A stretch of 64,000 nt of DNA from NCBI GenBank assembly GCA_963971225.1, contig OZ020269.1, positions 36,229,264-36,293,263 on the forward strand. Direction: 5' to 3'. The translations under genes and the position numbers were made by a program. The stretch comes from Melieria omissa (taxonomy: Eukaryota > Arthropoda > Insecta > Diptera > Ulidiidae). The notes under the pieces are model-generated. The model did no database searches and was not told where the DNA came from. It saw only the letters and a list, made by a program, of their open reading frames with translations. Positions 46,601 to 55,346 of the stretch are shown here, piece after piece; within the stretch, counting starts at the first letter, position 1, and each line of letters starts with the position of its first letter.

Positions 46601-49174
46601 TACATAGGCGCATACCTGGTAGTTACAAACAGTAAACATTCTCTTTTATCTATTCTTGTAAATATTGCGTTATCACCGCTTAATAGTTCTCTTCAAACCA
46701 CAGAGTATATATAGGGTGAACAGAACTGAGACATCGCAGAAATATTAATTTGAGTAATCTGTTTGCCGATTTAAAAAACTTGTAGCAGCAAATAGTTTTT
46801 AAAACTGATTTTGTAGTTGATTGCAAGTTGAAATTGTAGTTGAAATTAACGTGGGCTTTGAACTCTTTTTACGACACTTGTTCTGTTCTGATTCAACGTG
46901 GTTACTAGCCCGTGAAACCTGTGCTCGATTAATGTTAAAAAATCGAGGCAATGAGGCCTGTGGGTGATTGTAATTTTACTTTAGAAAATGCTGCTGGTCT
47001 TGAATACAATGAACCTCTGATGCGGGACGTAACCAGGGTGTTAGGCTCGTACCAAGTCTTAAGCCCACCACTTAGCGTAGTTCAGGCTCCTGCCTACGGC
47101 ACAACAAATAAATAAACCTTGTCTACGCGGTATTGAATGTTAGACAATTCGTGTGCACGTAATCAAGTTAAAAGTTCACTTAATAAACCTGACAGAGTGC
47201 TTATTTTGTATTTTTAAAGCGAGAATCCCAATGCCCGAGCTCGCGCCGCCACATCTCTGCCTTTCGAATTCCATGGCTACTCATGCGTGAAGCAATCAAC
47301 TGTTGACGCCGTGGCACCCACATCGGTGACAACTCGGGTACCCTCAAACAACTACGTTAAGCATTTTGCAGTGGACGCAATGGAGTCAAGCGCTGCAACC
47401 GGTGTGCCACAGTGTCAGTCGAGCAATTGGAGCGGAAGTGGTGATAGCAATAATCAGCAGCGCCAACGGCAACAGCAAAAATGGCAAAAATCAAATAACA
47501 ACTCCGAGTTGTATAAGGAGGCTGCCGAGCTTCTTGGACTGTCATGTACGCTTTGTGATAACTGCCGCTGCCTCGATTGCCAAGTAAGAGTCAACAGCTG
47601 AAAAAAAATCTTAGACTATTTGAGTGCATATATTTGTTTATATCTCGACCTTTCATAAAAAAGTGCGTGAATGCAGCTAAGGCCATGTTCAGGGGTCTTA
47701 ACCCTTTCGGGACTACTGGGATAATACGTCCCAGCAGGTTTTTTATGCCCCTCAAAACAATTATTGAAATCTCACGACTCACGCAAAATATTTTTTCGAT
47801 TTCGATGTTCCCGCATAGAAGAATGATTTCAGAATATGTGAGCATCCAATATAATTTTCTAACCCCAACATTCATAGCATGAAAATAGTTATACTGAGAG
47901 TGTTTTGCATTTCAAAAATAAACTCCGTCCCGAAAGGGTTAATAATATATTCTATAAAAGTAAAATATGTATCGTAAGTAGTTAACAAATTAAATTATCC
48001 AATGCGATAAGCGCAAACTAGTCGAAGTGTGTCCACAATAGATGAATCATGAAGTGTCCATTCGAAACTATTTCCAATGGCCCCAGATAAACTTTAGATA
48101 ACTGATTTGCCAAAGTTGGCTATTATTCATGACATGCACTCAACTTTGTACAGGTTTCTAATGAGGTTCAAATGAAAGATTGGGATCGGCATTGATACTT
48201 ATTTATTATACTCTCAGAGACTTTCCACTGTCTCTTTAGATAGAAACAGCGTTGTTTGCACTGGGCCTAGAATCCACTATATTTATTTTTTTTAGGAACG
48301 AGAATTATTGCAAATACGTGAAAAATCAATTTTTGAAATTCCAAGGGTAAATGTTTTACCTACATAGGTAGATATTTGATCAAAAATGAAAAAGGAATAG
48401 ATTGTAGGTTCAGTGTGGGGAGCCATTGGAAGTTAAGAGTTTTGCTGGATATATTGTCTATGTCCATGTACATGGCTATGATAATATGATATTTATGTAA
48501 ATAATTTCTTATGTAAATGTGGGTACAGAAATTTAAGCATTTATACTGTGTGTCCCTTGCAGAGTAGCTACTTCGACTGCGATGATTCGGACAACTGCTC
48601 GGAACTATTCTCCATGGGTGATTATGACGACGATGCGGCTACACTGGGTGCCATGGAACTGGTGATGCATGCCAACTACTATGATGAAGTGGTGACAACT
48701 TGTTGCAGCTTTCAGCAGCAACAAAATCAACAACAGCTGCGCTCGCACGCAAATACGTGCTGTGGCTCAGCTGAGTATAATAAAATGCTAAGTACCCAGA
48801 CTGACGAAAACGTCTACCCAGGCAATGCGGCAGTTTCCGCACAGTGTCCGTGGCATAACGACAACGAAGAAACGTGGCACGCAAAAGGACCAGCGGAAGG
48901 CAACGTAGCACATACCTTCCGCCAGCACGATAAAAAGAAATTATCACCGAGCAAAACGAAAGCCAGCCACGAAACACCAACGTTCTCTAAGGACGATCGT
49001 AAAAGTCCCGCCATTAGTGCGGCCGCAGACCCGCGCAAAAGTGCGCCCAATCAGCAGCAAGCCCAGCAACAAAAACAGCCGCAGAAACCGAGTCTGAGTA
49101 ACGAACTTGAAAATTGCGCAAATTTCAATGAGCTGAGCTTAGCAGACGCCAAAGACGAGCTCAAAAACGAATAA
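28631..49174 (+). CDS. Host gene for an unrecognised Cys-rich protein, four coding exons
   Basis: I do not recognise this gene. Coding exons 28631-28705, 39903-40453, 47220-47583 and 48563-49174 join in phases 0, 2, 0 at GT-AG borders (donors GTGAGT, GTTCGC, GTAAGA; acceptors TTTGCAG, TTTTAAAG, CTTGCAG). They give about 533 residues. The start MDDMIFQCHNQNSIY has a fair ATG context (ACAATGG). Exon 2 is Ser-, Asn- and Cys-rich (residues about 26-209). Exon 3 holds SNNYVKHF, a Gln-rich run and ends LGLSCTLCDNCRCLDCQ. Exon 4 opens SSYFDCDDSDNCSELFSMGD, so the exon 3/4 join creates a compact Cys cluster followed by an acidic patch. The tail is Gln/Lys-rich and ends KDELKNE. Phase agreement at three independent junctions is strong evidence that the exons belong together. 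Function unknown. The introns (11.2 kb, 6.8 kb, 1.0 kb) are full of transposable elements. It could have further 5' exons near the gap. Confidence 0.75.
28764..30156. mobile_element. hAT-like element interrupted by a solo LTR
   Basis: Inverted ends CAGGGATGCCAACTTTT and CAGGGTTACCAACTGTC (reverse complement of the right), with 'gaaaaccggaca' repeated inside both ends. ACTGTAC is duplicated (28757-28763 and 30157-30163). The eighth base differs, so the duplication is 7 bp or a mutated 8 bp. A CAGGGTTGCCAAC-type terminus is typical of hAT. The core is AT-rich and noncoding, about 0.96 kb without the LTR at 28918-29344. Confidence 0.7.
28918..29344 (+). mobile_element. Solo LTR of a gypsy-type retrotransposon
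   Basis: 427 bp from TGTAACGATGAG to TATTCGTAACA, flanked by ATAT on both sides (28914-28917, 29345-29348). It contains a TATA box (GAGTATAAAAGG), a downstream AGTCAGT initiator-like site and AATAAA. The upstream part has three copies of 'ccaaYctggcaacg'. The ends resemble the LTRs at 41611 and 44333 (TGATACGATGAG ... TTTCGTAACA), so the families are related. Confidence 0.85.
30260..30606. mobile_element. hAT MITE with perfect 8-bp duplication
   Basis: GTGCTGAT at 30252-30259 and 30607-30614. Ends CAGTGTTGCCACTACG and CAGCGTCGCCGTTTTGG (reverse complement). Further inside there are inverted 'ctaccaaaattggtcca' blocks. 347 bp, noncoding. Confidence 0.88.
30615..32651. other. Intronic stretch with a Helitron-like fragment
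   Basis: Within intron 1 of the host gene. 31310-31520 carries the same diverged unit as the Helitron-like repeats ('gtcaatagacctattaaac', 'tttttccatacaatcc'). 31690-32060 has several short overlapping direct and inverted repeats built on 'cgagtac' and 'gtattcg'. No coding region supported. Confidence 0.4.
33246..33714. mobile_element. MITE with 35-bp inverted repeats and 8-bp duplication
   Basis: CCTCCAAC is duplicated at 33238-33245 and 33715-33722. Both ends read CATGGCACAATAAACAAGGT and continue for about 35 bp of near-perfect inverted repeat. 469 bp, noncoding. The 8-bp duplication and CA...TG ends fit hAT or P. Nested in the 32656-36994 element. Confidence 0.85.
33855..34582. repeat. 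Internal inverted repeat, arms of about 29 bp
   Basis: AGCGATTAAGCGATGTGAAA plus 'ctgggagag' at 33855-33883 returns inverted at 34554-34582 with one mismatch. The left arm lies in a GC-richer open frame (33698-33922) whose product I do not recognise. It may be the remains of a further foldback insertion. Confidence 0.5.
35077..35756. mobile_element. TTAA-flanked element with GGGGCACA ends
   Basis: TTAA at 35073-35076 and 35757-35760. Short inverted ends GGGGCACA and TGTGCCCC. The G-type rather than CCC-type terminus is unusual for piggyBac, so the assignment rests on TTAA plus the short repeat. Nested in the 32656-36994 element. Confidence 0.5.
36129..36347 (+). pseudogene. C-terminal coding remnant of an unknown element protein
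   Basis: One frame reads 73 codons with one internal TGA: WFEKYGLQKSQAKKYF..., then FFENLQTSQLVRDCL and a natural-looking end DYESNG-stop. Codon composition looks coding. I do not recognise the family. It may be the 3' end of the transposase of the surrounding 4.3-kb element (inference). Confidence 0.45.
36999..37316. other. Spacer with a pyrimidine-rich repeat
   Basis: Contains two diverged copies of a pyrimidine-rich unit (about 37080-37190; 'aaaggtccgtccgctt' and 'aaaggtctgtccgctc'). No gene. Confidence 0.35.
37320..38225. mobile_element. PIF/Harbinger-like element with Myb/SANT ORF, copy 1
   Basis: Inverted ends CAGGCATGTGCTGCAAATCG and CAGGCATGTGCTACAAATCG (reverse complement of right). 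ATA lies on both sides. Just inside the ends are alternating 'aaatcg/cgattt' repeats. A Myb/SANT-type ORF sits on the minus strand. No transposase frame seen, so non-autonomous. Confidence 0.75.
37656..37955 (-). pseudogene. Myb/SANT-like protein fragment of a Harbinger element
   Basis: Starts MGNQISGDSAQAQILLKHME and includes HHPDMANNFTKGDRVAVEES and LNSVGPPQKDVNGWKK. This is the conserved block of the Myb/SANT DNA-binding accessory protein of PIF/Harbinger elements. After GWKK the sequence AAG|GTATGT is a good donor. The last codons of the frame may therefore be intronic, and the helix-completing W-containing piece is not evident downstream. Probably a truncated accessory gene. Confidence 0.75.
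38665..38793 (+). pseudogene. Myb/SANT accessory fragment (Harbinger copy 2)
   Basis: The frame reads QNKMLLDFMEENADIAKGF and CKGDKVEFENKWED, then a stop at 38791-38793. It is similar in pattern to the SANT fragment at 37656-37955 (MEHHPDMANNFTKGDRVAVE) but from a different family. Truncated. Confidence 0.6.
38849..39160 (-). pseudogene. Harbinger transposase N-terminal fragment
   Basis: Reads RLNKVAFNMILTEVRPFLR followed by MPPELKLATALQFLAEGGYQ, the typical N-terminal region of Harbinger (DDE_Tnp_4-type) transposases. The catalytic core is absent. Relic. Confidence 0.65.
39524..39902. other. Intronic spacer before host exon 2
   Basis: Ends with the acceptor TTGGCTTTGCAG at 39891-39902. An antisense frame at 39527-39763 (MAAPTHVKVHLLYEGGLKN...) has some coding look but matches nothing I know. 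Left uncalled. Confidence 0.4.
40626..41447. mobile_element. Non-autonomous deletion derivative of the P-like element
   Basis: GTATAAC is duplicated at 40619-40625 and 41448-41454, again 7 bp. The left arm (to about 40870, read inverted) matches the right arm of the element at 16226-19901 ('gcgatttcattt', 'acgcgggcgggaagc', 'cagcttgggcttactcg', 'gcaaagcgatcgcc'). The right arm (about 41115-41447) matches its left arm ('caacaacaacaaccac', 'ccgcatcgacaaacggg', 'cagatgcgcattctgtata'). The transposase and the outermost part of the left inverted repeat are missing. Confidence 0.85.
41611..42056 (+). repeat. 5' LTR of the gypsy element
   Basis: TGATACGATGAG ... TTTCGTAACA. Contains a TATA-like GGTATAAAAGC, AGTCGAGTC downstream, and AATAAA near 41948. 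Differs from the 3' LTR at three sites, each G here and A there. Confidence 0.93.
42059..42075 (+). other. Primer-binding site
   Basis: TGGTGTCAGAAGTGGGA starts two bases after the LTR. It begins with the TGG expected for a tRNA 3' CCA end. I believe it suits a tRNA-Leu but cannot verify this. Confidence 0.75.
42117..43709 (+). pseudogene. Gag polyprotein with two early stops
   Basis: From ATG 42117 a SAP-like N-terminus (LKVDQLKKELAAWNLPTAG) is broken by TGA at 42192 and TAG at 42207. The frame is then open to 43709. It shows a long coiled coil with repeated 'DxLDDSLNKRVD' units (about 42640-42770), a capsid-like region (YDGTTSFDTFKLQFD...), and a CCHC zinc knuckle CWRCGKQGHISRDC. After about 43540 the frame runs into the deleted pol region and is not meaningful. 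Translation could start only at a downstream ATG, such as 42357 or later, in this copy. Confidence 0.85.
43615..44325 (+). pseudogene. Integrase remnant lacking the catalytic core
   Basis: The N-terminal HHCC zinc domain is present (H...GGHLGIAKTVAKIRRRFYW...CSRC). It is joined directly to the C-terminal part with the GPY/F-type motif WEGPYKVV. The DDE core between them is deleted, with the junction near 44030. No chromodomain. Confidence 0.85.
44333..44778 (+). repeat. 3' LTR of the gypsy element
   Basis: 446 bp, same length and ends as the 5' LTR. Differences seen near 44490, 44500 and 44591 only. Confidence 0.93.
44783..45189 (-). mobile_element. Older inverted solo LTR of a related gypsy family
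   Basis: Reads TGTTACGAAAATCC ... CGTTTCA and matches the reverse complement of the 446-bp LTR with clear divergence and small deletions ('ttgcatgtttccccattgcttg' region shared). Flanked by ATAT (44779-44782, 45190-45193). Its left ATAT is also the right duplication of the young element. Confidence 0.85.
45194..45889. other. Intronic spacer
   Basis: Part of intron 2 of the host gene between the solo LTR and the mariner relic. Nothing supported. Confidence 0.35.
45890..46612 (+). mobile_element. Mariner (DD34D) element, internally deleted
   Basis: Inverted repeat TGCGCCTATG at both ends (45890-45899 and 46603-46612), with TA directly after the right end. The left TA is not preserved, so the exact limit is uncertain. 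Contains a shortened transposase frame. Confidence 0.7.
46056..46553 (+). pseudogene. Mariner transposase with in-frame internal deletion
   Basis: The N-terminus MSDYVPTNYDLRTQL is fused to the C-terminal third starting WRGVIWYDLVKPGETVNGER. Present: FLDDNAPPHRT with the second catalytic Asp and YSPDLAPSDYHMF with the third. I count 34 residues between them, hence D34D. The helix-turn-helix region and first Asp are lost. The frame stays open to 46553, so a truncated protein could still be encoded but not an active transposase. Confidence 0.85.
46613..47219. other. Intronic spacer before host exon 3
   Basis: Ends at the acceptor TTTTTAAAG (47211-47219). Around 47030-47115 a block ending 'cctacggcacaacaaataaa' looks like the 3' end of an old retroposed sequence, but I cannot assign it. 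Confidence 0.35.
47702..47938. mobile_element. TTAA-flanked MITE with CCCTTTCGGGAC ends
   Basis: TTAA at 47698-47701 and 47939-47942. Perfect inverted repeats CCCTTTCGGGAC. 237 bp, noncoding, lies in the last intron of the host gene about 115 bp after exon 3. The first seven bases match the ends of the piggyBac at 6661. Confidence 0.88.
47943..48562. other. Intronic spacer before host exon 4
   Basis: AT-rich, ends with the acceptor TGTCCCTTGCAG at 48551-48562. Nothing else seen. Confidence 0.4.
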
Positions 49175-49234
49175 TTGGACAATGAAAAAGGTAGGCAAAC
49201 CAATTCGCTGTGGGTGTCACTTCGGTGGGGCCAT

Positions 49235-49483
49235 AATTCTGTGGCCGTAAGGAATAACAGCCAAAGCCGAGTTAGGACAAAATTGAGTTATTACCACCAT
49301 TGCATTCGTCGTATTCAAATGTACTACTACTCAAAATTCTATGGCTTTTGCTCATGAATGTTTTACGCCCAAAAAGTCTAAAATTTATCTAGTGTAATCT
49401 AAAGCAAATTTAAAAATTAAAAGTGCTCTCCTGAAAACTTCATAAAATCGACTTTGGCTGTTATTCCTTACGGCCACAGAATT
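49235..49483. mobile_element. MITE with about 32-bp inverted repeats in the 3' flank of the host gene
   Basis: Ends AATTCTGTGGCCGTAAGGAA plus 'taacagccaaag' and the exact reverse complement at 49451-49483. 249 bp, noncoding. No certain target duplication, so the superfamily is open. It starts only 60 bases after the stop codon and would lie in the 3' UTR if the transcript extends that far. Confidence 0.75.
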
Positions 49484-51179
49484 GAAAGTGTTGGTATAAG
49501 TGAAAAAACAAGAGTACTCTTACGCACTTAAAATTTCATTAATTCATTTGGTCTAACAAGAATTACTCCTTTTTGGCAAATATTTATGTCGTGCATCGTG
49601 ATAAACGAAAGGAATAAGAGTTAACTCAGTCAAGTCCTGCCGAGGTGTCGAAACCAATTCATATCACATCGTTGCTAGTAAGCAATCCAATGTTTATGAT
49701 TGTGCAATGTGAATGAGTGTCAACAACATTCTTGTGAAAATCGCACCAAGTTGTTCGTTTTGTGATTCTGGCCAAAATCAGCAAAGCATTCCGATGAGCA
49801 CTCTGGGTGCTGTTTCAAAAGAGGCGCAACCAGCAAAAATCACTTTTCATGCTCAAATTTATTTAAACAATTGTTTTTCACTCTCATCGCATTATGTGGG
49901 CGCGTGCGGCTGGGGTGACCCTCTTCGAAGCTGGGCGCAGACCCAGTGACCGCATGCCAGCCATGTTAAATGGGGTTTGATTTAATTAATGCCACATCTT
50001 TTTCCGCCCTCTGCTGCAGTGCGCTGGCACCGAATGTTGCCGCATCGCTCAGGACTCTGGCAAGCTGAAATTGTTGCGTTGTTTGCGAGCCGGTGCTGCT
50101 GCAGCGGAATGTAATTTATTTCTGCTCCTTGGGGAACGTTTCCCAACTTGTAAATGTTTGCTTCTGTTTTCATGCGCACTTTAATACACAATACAAATAT
50201 GTATTGTAATTTTTGAAGTTGTTGTTTTTGTATTTACAATACAATATTTTGTGCTTATCTGCAGCTGCTGATTTCAGGCATACTGGGCTCACAACACAAT
50301 ATTTAAAATCCTTTCTCGATCCTCAGCATCAGCTTGCACTACATCAGCGCCCCTTCGCTCTTCACATAGCATTCAATTCTGCATAATTGCTCGTTGCTAT
50401 GGGTGTTTTCTTAATGTGTTTTCTTTTTAATTTTAATTTATTTAACGTCGTGCTGGAGCAAAGCGTTCTGTCCCTCTGTAATTGTGTGGCCTTTGCTTCA
50501 TTCTCAATTCATTGTTTGCCATTCCGAGTGTTGTGCGAAAATTAACGAGTGTTGGGAGCTGGCAGCACTTACCCTGCGTGCGACTCTCGAAAGGACACAC
50601 CGCGCTTGTCCGGTGCTTGTGCACCTCGTCTGAGGGCTAAACCAAAAATTAACCCCGAAATAAAATGAGTACTCATTTTAAGGTCATAAACGCAACGAGT
50701 TTATTGTTTACTGAGGCGAGCATTGTTGCCGCATCCAATTGAGGCGCCTCGCCATACATTGCGGTCACGGTAAAGCGTGGCGTGCAGTCTGGCTGCTTGA
50801 GAATTGTAAATAATATCCAGCATCTTCAGTCACCTCGTAAATTATGTATGAACTTACATATATTAAGAAATTGGCCAGATTACCTCACTTTATGACCACT
50901 TCGGTGTTCGTGTTGTTGTGTTGATCGTTTAAACGATATTCTGCCCGTATGAGATCAAAATTGAAGAAAACAAAAGACATGGTTTCAAACATAACTCAGT
51001 TCCGCAGAATTCAAAAACTTTTAGTTAATTTTTAGTTTAAATATAAATTAATAATGTCCTGAAAAAGTTTCAATAAGAATTTTCACATGCTTGCCAGATT
51101 TCAATTGAAGCAATTCTTATTTATGAATTCTTATTTTTGCTCGATCGACTCTAAGCTTTGGCTAAGGTAACAAGTATTC
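49484..51179. other. Intergenic stretch downstream of the host gene
   Basis: No supported gene on either strand. Somewhat GC-richer around 49990-50130 and 50560-50800. No element ends recognised. Confidence 0.4.
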
Positions 51180-51183
51180 TTAA

Positions 51184-53024
51184 CCCATTACTGCCTGCAT
51201 ATAGTTCTAGCCAGCGGATTTTGTCTAAATTTACATATGTTGGTAAGGGGTGCTTAGAATAGTTATACACAAAAATTCAGGTATCTACCTGATATAGCAC
51301 CTGAGATATAGAGGGGGTGAAATTTCACCCATCCGGCACCAGGTGTGCCGAAATATCCATATATTGCAAGAAGCTTGGTTGATTTCTTATTGCCTGTTGA
51401 AAATTGCCGATATAATTAATTATTTTTATTTTTACGTTTATTTAATTATGGAAAGGACTATCTATTATAAAAAAGTAGCTGGGGTCTTCAGCTTTCATAA
51501 ATGGGGCCAATCCCAACTACTAATTCCACCTATCTTCTCCCCCTGGAGCTATTCCTACCTTTCTTCCTACCTAGGACCCTACGACAGTAAACTTGCTAAA
51601 TTATTAAAATCTATTATCTATTATCTTGACTACTAACAAAAGAAAATGTGTATGACAATGTCGGCGCATGAAATTGGCGCCAAAATAAATGACGGTTTTC
51701 CATTCTATGTTTTGCACGTAAAATTATAAATGAAGGCGAGAATTAACAAAAAAATCAATGAAAATGATTCGCAGACGTGAAGTTTTGAGCACCTTCAAAA
51801 TAAATGACATAATTGAGGAAGAACGGAGTGAGCACGAAGACATCGCAAGTCTTGGCTGAGCAGACGATATAGACGTAGTGCTTTACCACCCGATCGTGTG
51901 ATTGACTTGACCGACGATGACAAACTTGTGATCAACGACACTGATCAAATTTTACCATCTGAGTAAGCCGGAGTAATGGAAGTAATGGAGTCACCCAATA
52001 CATACAGCTAAAAGATATGACCGTAAGCAATCTAAGCACATTTTCATTGACCAACCATATTCCCATTTTTACATACAACCAACGAATGAGTGGAGTTGAT
52101 TTAGTAGATAAAGGCATTGCAAACTACAGAATCCGGGTTCGTGAAAAAAATGGTACTGGCCTTTGATAAGTAATGTGTTAGATGCGGTAAACGCCTGGAA
52201 ATTGCATTGTTTGCTTCAAAATTTTAATAAAAGCAAGCCGATGGCGCAATTCGAGCTTCGACGTGATGTTGTTAAGAGTTGGTTGCCCCCAATTGAACGG
52301 AACGTACAATCCAAGAGATCATTTAGCACAGTGACACTAAGTCAAAAACGAGTTCGGAAATATGGGATTGGCTACTTACTGCAACGAGGAGACAAATACC
52401 GTCGTTGCAACCATTGCCAAGGAAAAACCTTCTTTGCATGCATGAAGTGTGACGTGTGCCTGCATCCAAAAAACTGTTCCGAAAAATATCAAACAAACGA
52501 CCAAACGAACAACATATTGATTTTATTGATATCAAAACTATTACAATATTAAAAATGTCTTCTAAGTACCAAAAAATCTTTCTCTAAGTACCAAAATAAT
52601 AACGCGCAATTTTTGAAACTTCGGTACACCTGGTGCCGGACGGGTGAAATTTCACCCCATTCTGGAAAATCATTCATTGTACACAGGTAGATAGTACAAG
52701 CAATACCAAAAATTCACAGAAGATAGGCAGGGCAATGCACTACATACTCCAGAGAAAACTGCTGGAATTTCCAATATTTACTATTTTTTAAGAATTTTAA
52801 ACTTCTCGATAAAGTAAACAAAAAAAGTTAGTCAACTTTAAACACGGATTGGGATAACTTAATGCCACAATTCTTCAATATTATTAAACACGAAATAAAC
52901 CTGCATCTATTCCAATTCATTCTGCCAAAATTTCAGCCAAATCGCATAACACATTTAGTCAGGGGGGCCAAAGGAAAATCACCTTTCCAGGGGGTGAAAT
53001 TTCACCCCATCCGGCTGGAATGGG
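51184..53024 (+). mobile_element. Second piggyBac element, internally deleted
   Basis: TTAA at 51180-51183 and 53025-53028. Outer inverted repeats are short (CCCATT). The palindrome GGGTGAAATTTCACCC occurs three times (51315, 52642, 52992). A subterminal inverted pair 'ccggcaccaggtgtgccgaa' lies near 51333 and 52620. It carries the two ends of a piggyBac transposase with the central catalytic part deleted. Confidence 0.85.
51764..52552 (+). pseudogene. piggyBac transposase remnant lacking the core
   Basis: The N-terminal piece MIRRREVLSTFKINDIIEEE ends at a TGA. After a gap the C-terminal part resumes in several frames: YDRKQSKHIFIDQPYSH, SGVDLVDKGIANYRI (third and fourth catalytic Asp), then after a one-base deletion in a run of A near 52150 WPLISNVLDAVNAWKLHC. 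The C-terminal Cys finger is CNHCQGKTFFACMKCDVC. The first two catalytic Asp are deleted. Confidence 0.85.
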
Positions 53025-53028
53025 TTAA

Positions 53029-53856
53029 GGGCTGCGATTACACAGCATTTTATAAGCATTTGTCAAGTTGTCTTCAATGTAGGCAGTATTTATGAAAAGA
53101 AATGTCGTAAACAAAGCACAAACAACAAACAACAATCTTTAGCCCTTTGCTACCGTGTCTTGTTGATACTATTACTATCTTTGGGACTTGATCCCTATAA
53201 TATGCCATACATTGCATGACAATTCACACGACTTTGGTAAGATAGAAGCTCTTAAATCCCATCCCCACTGCGTGCGATGAATTGGCAGTCAAAGTTCGAA
53301 TTGTTTGTGTCCCGATGCTGTTCGAAATTGATGACACAAATAGAAAGATGTGCGCCAACAACACAAGTTTGTCCACAATACATATACTCGAATAAAACAA
53401 CAGTTGGAACACGACGGCAAACTAAAGGCGGCAGCACTTTTCGTTCAAAACCAAAACATGTTAATTGTGCAGCAGTGTATCCAGCGACGTGGCCAAGTAG
53501 GGGTTTTTGGTGTGAACAATTTTTCAACTGTTTAAAATGTTGTTTCGAATACTTCAAATATCAGAAATTTGTTCTCGTTGCGTTTGCGAAAGTCCACTAT
53601 GTTACCAGTAACCAGCCATTTCCTCTTAAAGACTCATTATAGACTATTTAGAACACCATTAGCGCAGCAAGACTCAATGGTCTTGTCCCGCTCTGCATAG
53701 ACCATGATATGCAAGAAGTCTTAAGTCTTACTCTAAAAGAAATGGTCAAAACCAAAAATAGACGTCTTCATTTTATTTCATAAAACTGTACTGCCACATA
53801 ACATTTTTGTATATTATGTTTTTTTAAGTAGCGCAACAATAGATGTGCGAGCATAT
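53029..53856. other. Intergenic spacer
   Basis: The overlapping frames at 53252-53642 on both strands show no recognisable motif. Nothing supported. Confidence 0.35.
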
Positions 53857-54764
53857 TCTTCTTATACATAAAATTCTCGTGTCACAATGTTAGTTACCAT
53901 ACTTCTCCGAAACGGCTTGACGGATTTTTATGAAATTTTATATGCATATTCAGTAGGTCTGAGAATCGGCTACTATCTATTTTTCAGGGGACATGGCACC
54001 ACCTATACGAGCCAGATCTTAATAATGGAATATCTTCCAAATTGTAAGTTGTACAACACTGAAATTTTGTATCCCGTCGTCCAATGGATGAGTTATTCTA
54101 CTGATAGGATTTGATGGGCGTTGGACAAGGGGCGTGACACATTTTTTGTGACCCAAATATTTTGCTGAACTATAAGTCGCTCAGCAATGAAACTTAGTAC
54201 GAACCTACCATTTATTCATATATTTCGACAGAGGGAATGGGGCAAGTATTGGACGAGTGGGCGTGGTACCACCCATACGAGCCAGATCTTAATAATGGAA
54301 TATATTCCAAATTGTAAGTTGTACAACACTGAAATATAGTACCCCGTCATCCCATAGATGAGTCATTCTAATGATAAGATTTGTTGGGCATTGGACAAGG
54401 AGCGTGGCACTTTTTTTGTGACCCAAATATTTTGTTGAACTATAAGTCGCTCAGCAATCAAACTTAGAACGAACCTACGATTTTCTCTTTCGACAGAGGA
54501 CATTGAATAAGGGTATTGGTACAGGTATTGAATTAGAGGGCATGGCACCGCCCATATAACCGATACAAGCGCAGTCCATTTCTTTACTGAAGCTTAGCAC
54601 CAATATTGCTTATTTGTGGGCCTCGATTGCGTTAATCAGTAGCTCCCTCCGCTTCTATTAGTTAGTTTTCTTTGTCAATTTCGCCGGAAGATTCGCCATA
54701 TCGCGTATTTCATTATAAAAAAACAACAAATGTCGTGCGAGACAAAGTTCGCCGGGTCAGCTAG
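53857..54764 (+). mobile_element. Helitron-like non-autonomous element
   Basis: The left edge reads TCTTATACATAAAATTCTCG then 'tgtcacaatgttagttacc' and 'ccgaaacggcttgacgga', familiar from insect Helitron 5' regions. The right edge is GCCGGGTCAGCTAG followed by T, a CTRR|T end. Inside are about two and a half tandem units. No Rep/helicase coding. Confidence 0.7.
53998..54545 (+). repeat. Tandem units inside the Helitron-like element
   Basis: Units begin at 53998 and 54268 (ACCACCYATACGAGCCAGAT), with a degenerate third start near 54546. Period about 270-278 bp, shared text 'ttgtaagttgtacaacactg' and 'aactataagtcgctcagca'. Confidence 0.8.
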
Positions 54765-54765
54765 T

Positions 54766-55344
54766 TATAATATTCTACTCTTCCATTACTAACCTCAAAC
54801 GCTGCCTGTCCAAATTGTCCAAATTGAAGCACAGCAAAAACCATTTTATTGTCCTATACTGGGCACTGCCGCCTCCCCGAGCGTACGAGTCGTGCAGTCA
54901 AAGTTTCAGTATCTGCTGTCAACAGTGCGAGGCTGCTGACGTTTTAATTGTTGCATTCCGTCGTTCATTTGCAATTTTAGGTCTTCCGGCTTCCAGTTAA
55001 GTTGGGCCACTTTTACCCATCCGACCTCGTGCGTTCATTTCAAATTTATGTTATATTTCACACATACTCTTGTGTACGTCGCGGCGCCTTTGCGGTTGTA
55101 TGTCTGATGTTGTAAGTAGAGGACCTTTTATGCAAATTGATTTGTCATGTTTTTATTAAGATTTGTGAGTTTACTCAGGCATTTGTGTTGCCCCTTGCCG
55201 AAGCCTGCAGGCGGAGCTAATAAGACGAATTGGAGCTGAAGTCACTATTGTAATTAATTTGCATAGACAACGAGTCTCCACTATGTTTGCAGTTGGATAA
55301 AAAAACAACAACATTTGAGAAATTGGTTGATTGAACTTGATACA
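54766..55344. other. Intergenic spacer
   Basis: No gene or element ends recognised. Confidence 0.35.
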
Positions 55345-55346
55345 TA

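Noticed and set aside
47287..47601. Stand-alone 104-codon gene with a GTG start
   Set aside because: The frame is open upstream to a splice acceptor at 47219 and runs into a donor at 47584, so it is an internal exon of the host gene.
53252..53642. Opposed frames of about 100-120 codons
   Set aside because: No motif, overlapping antisense, not supported.
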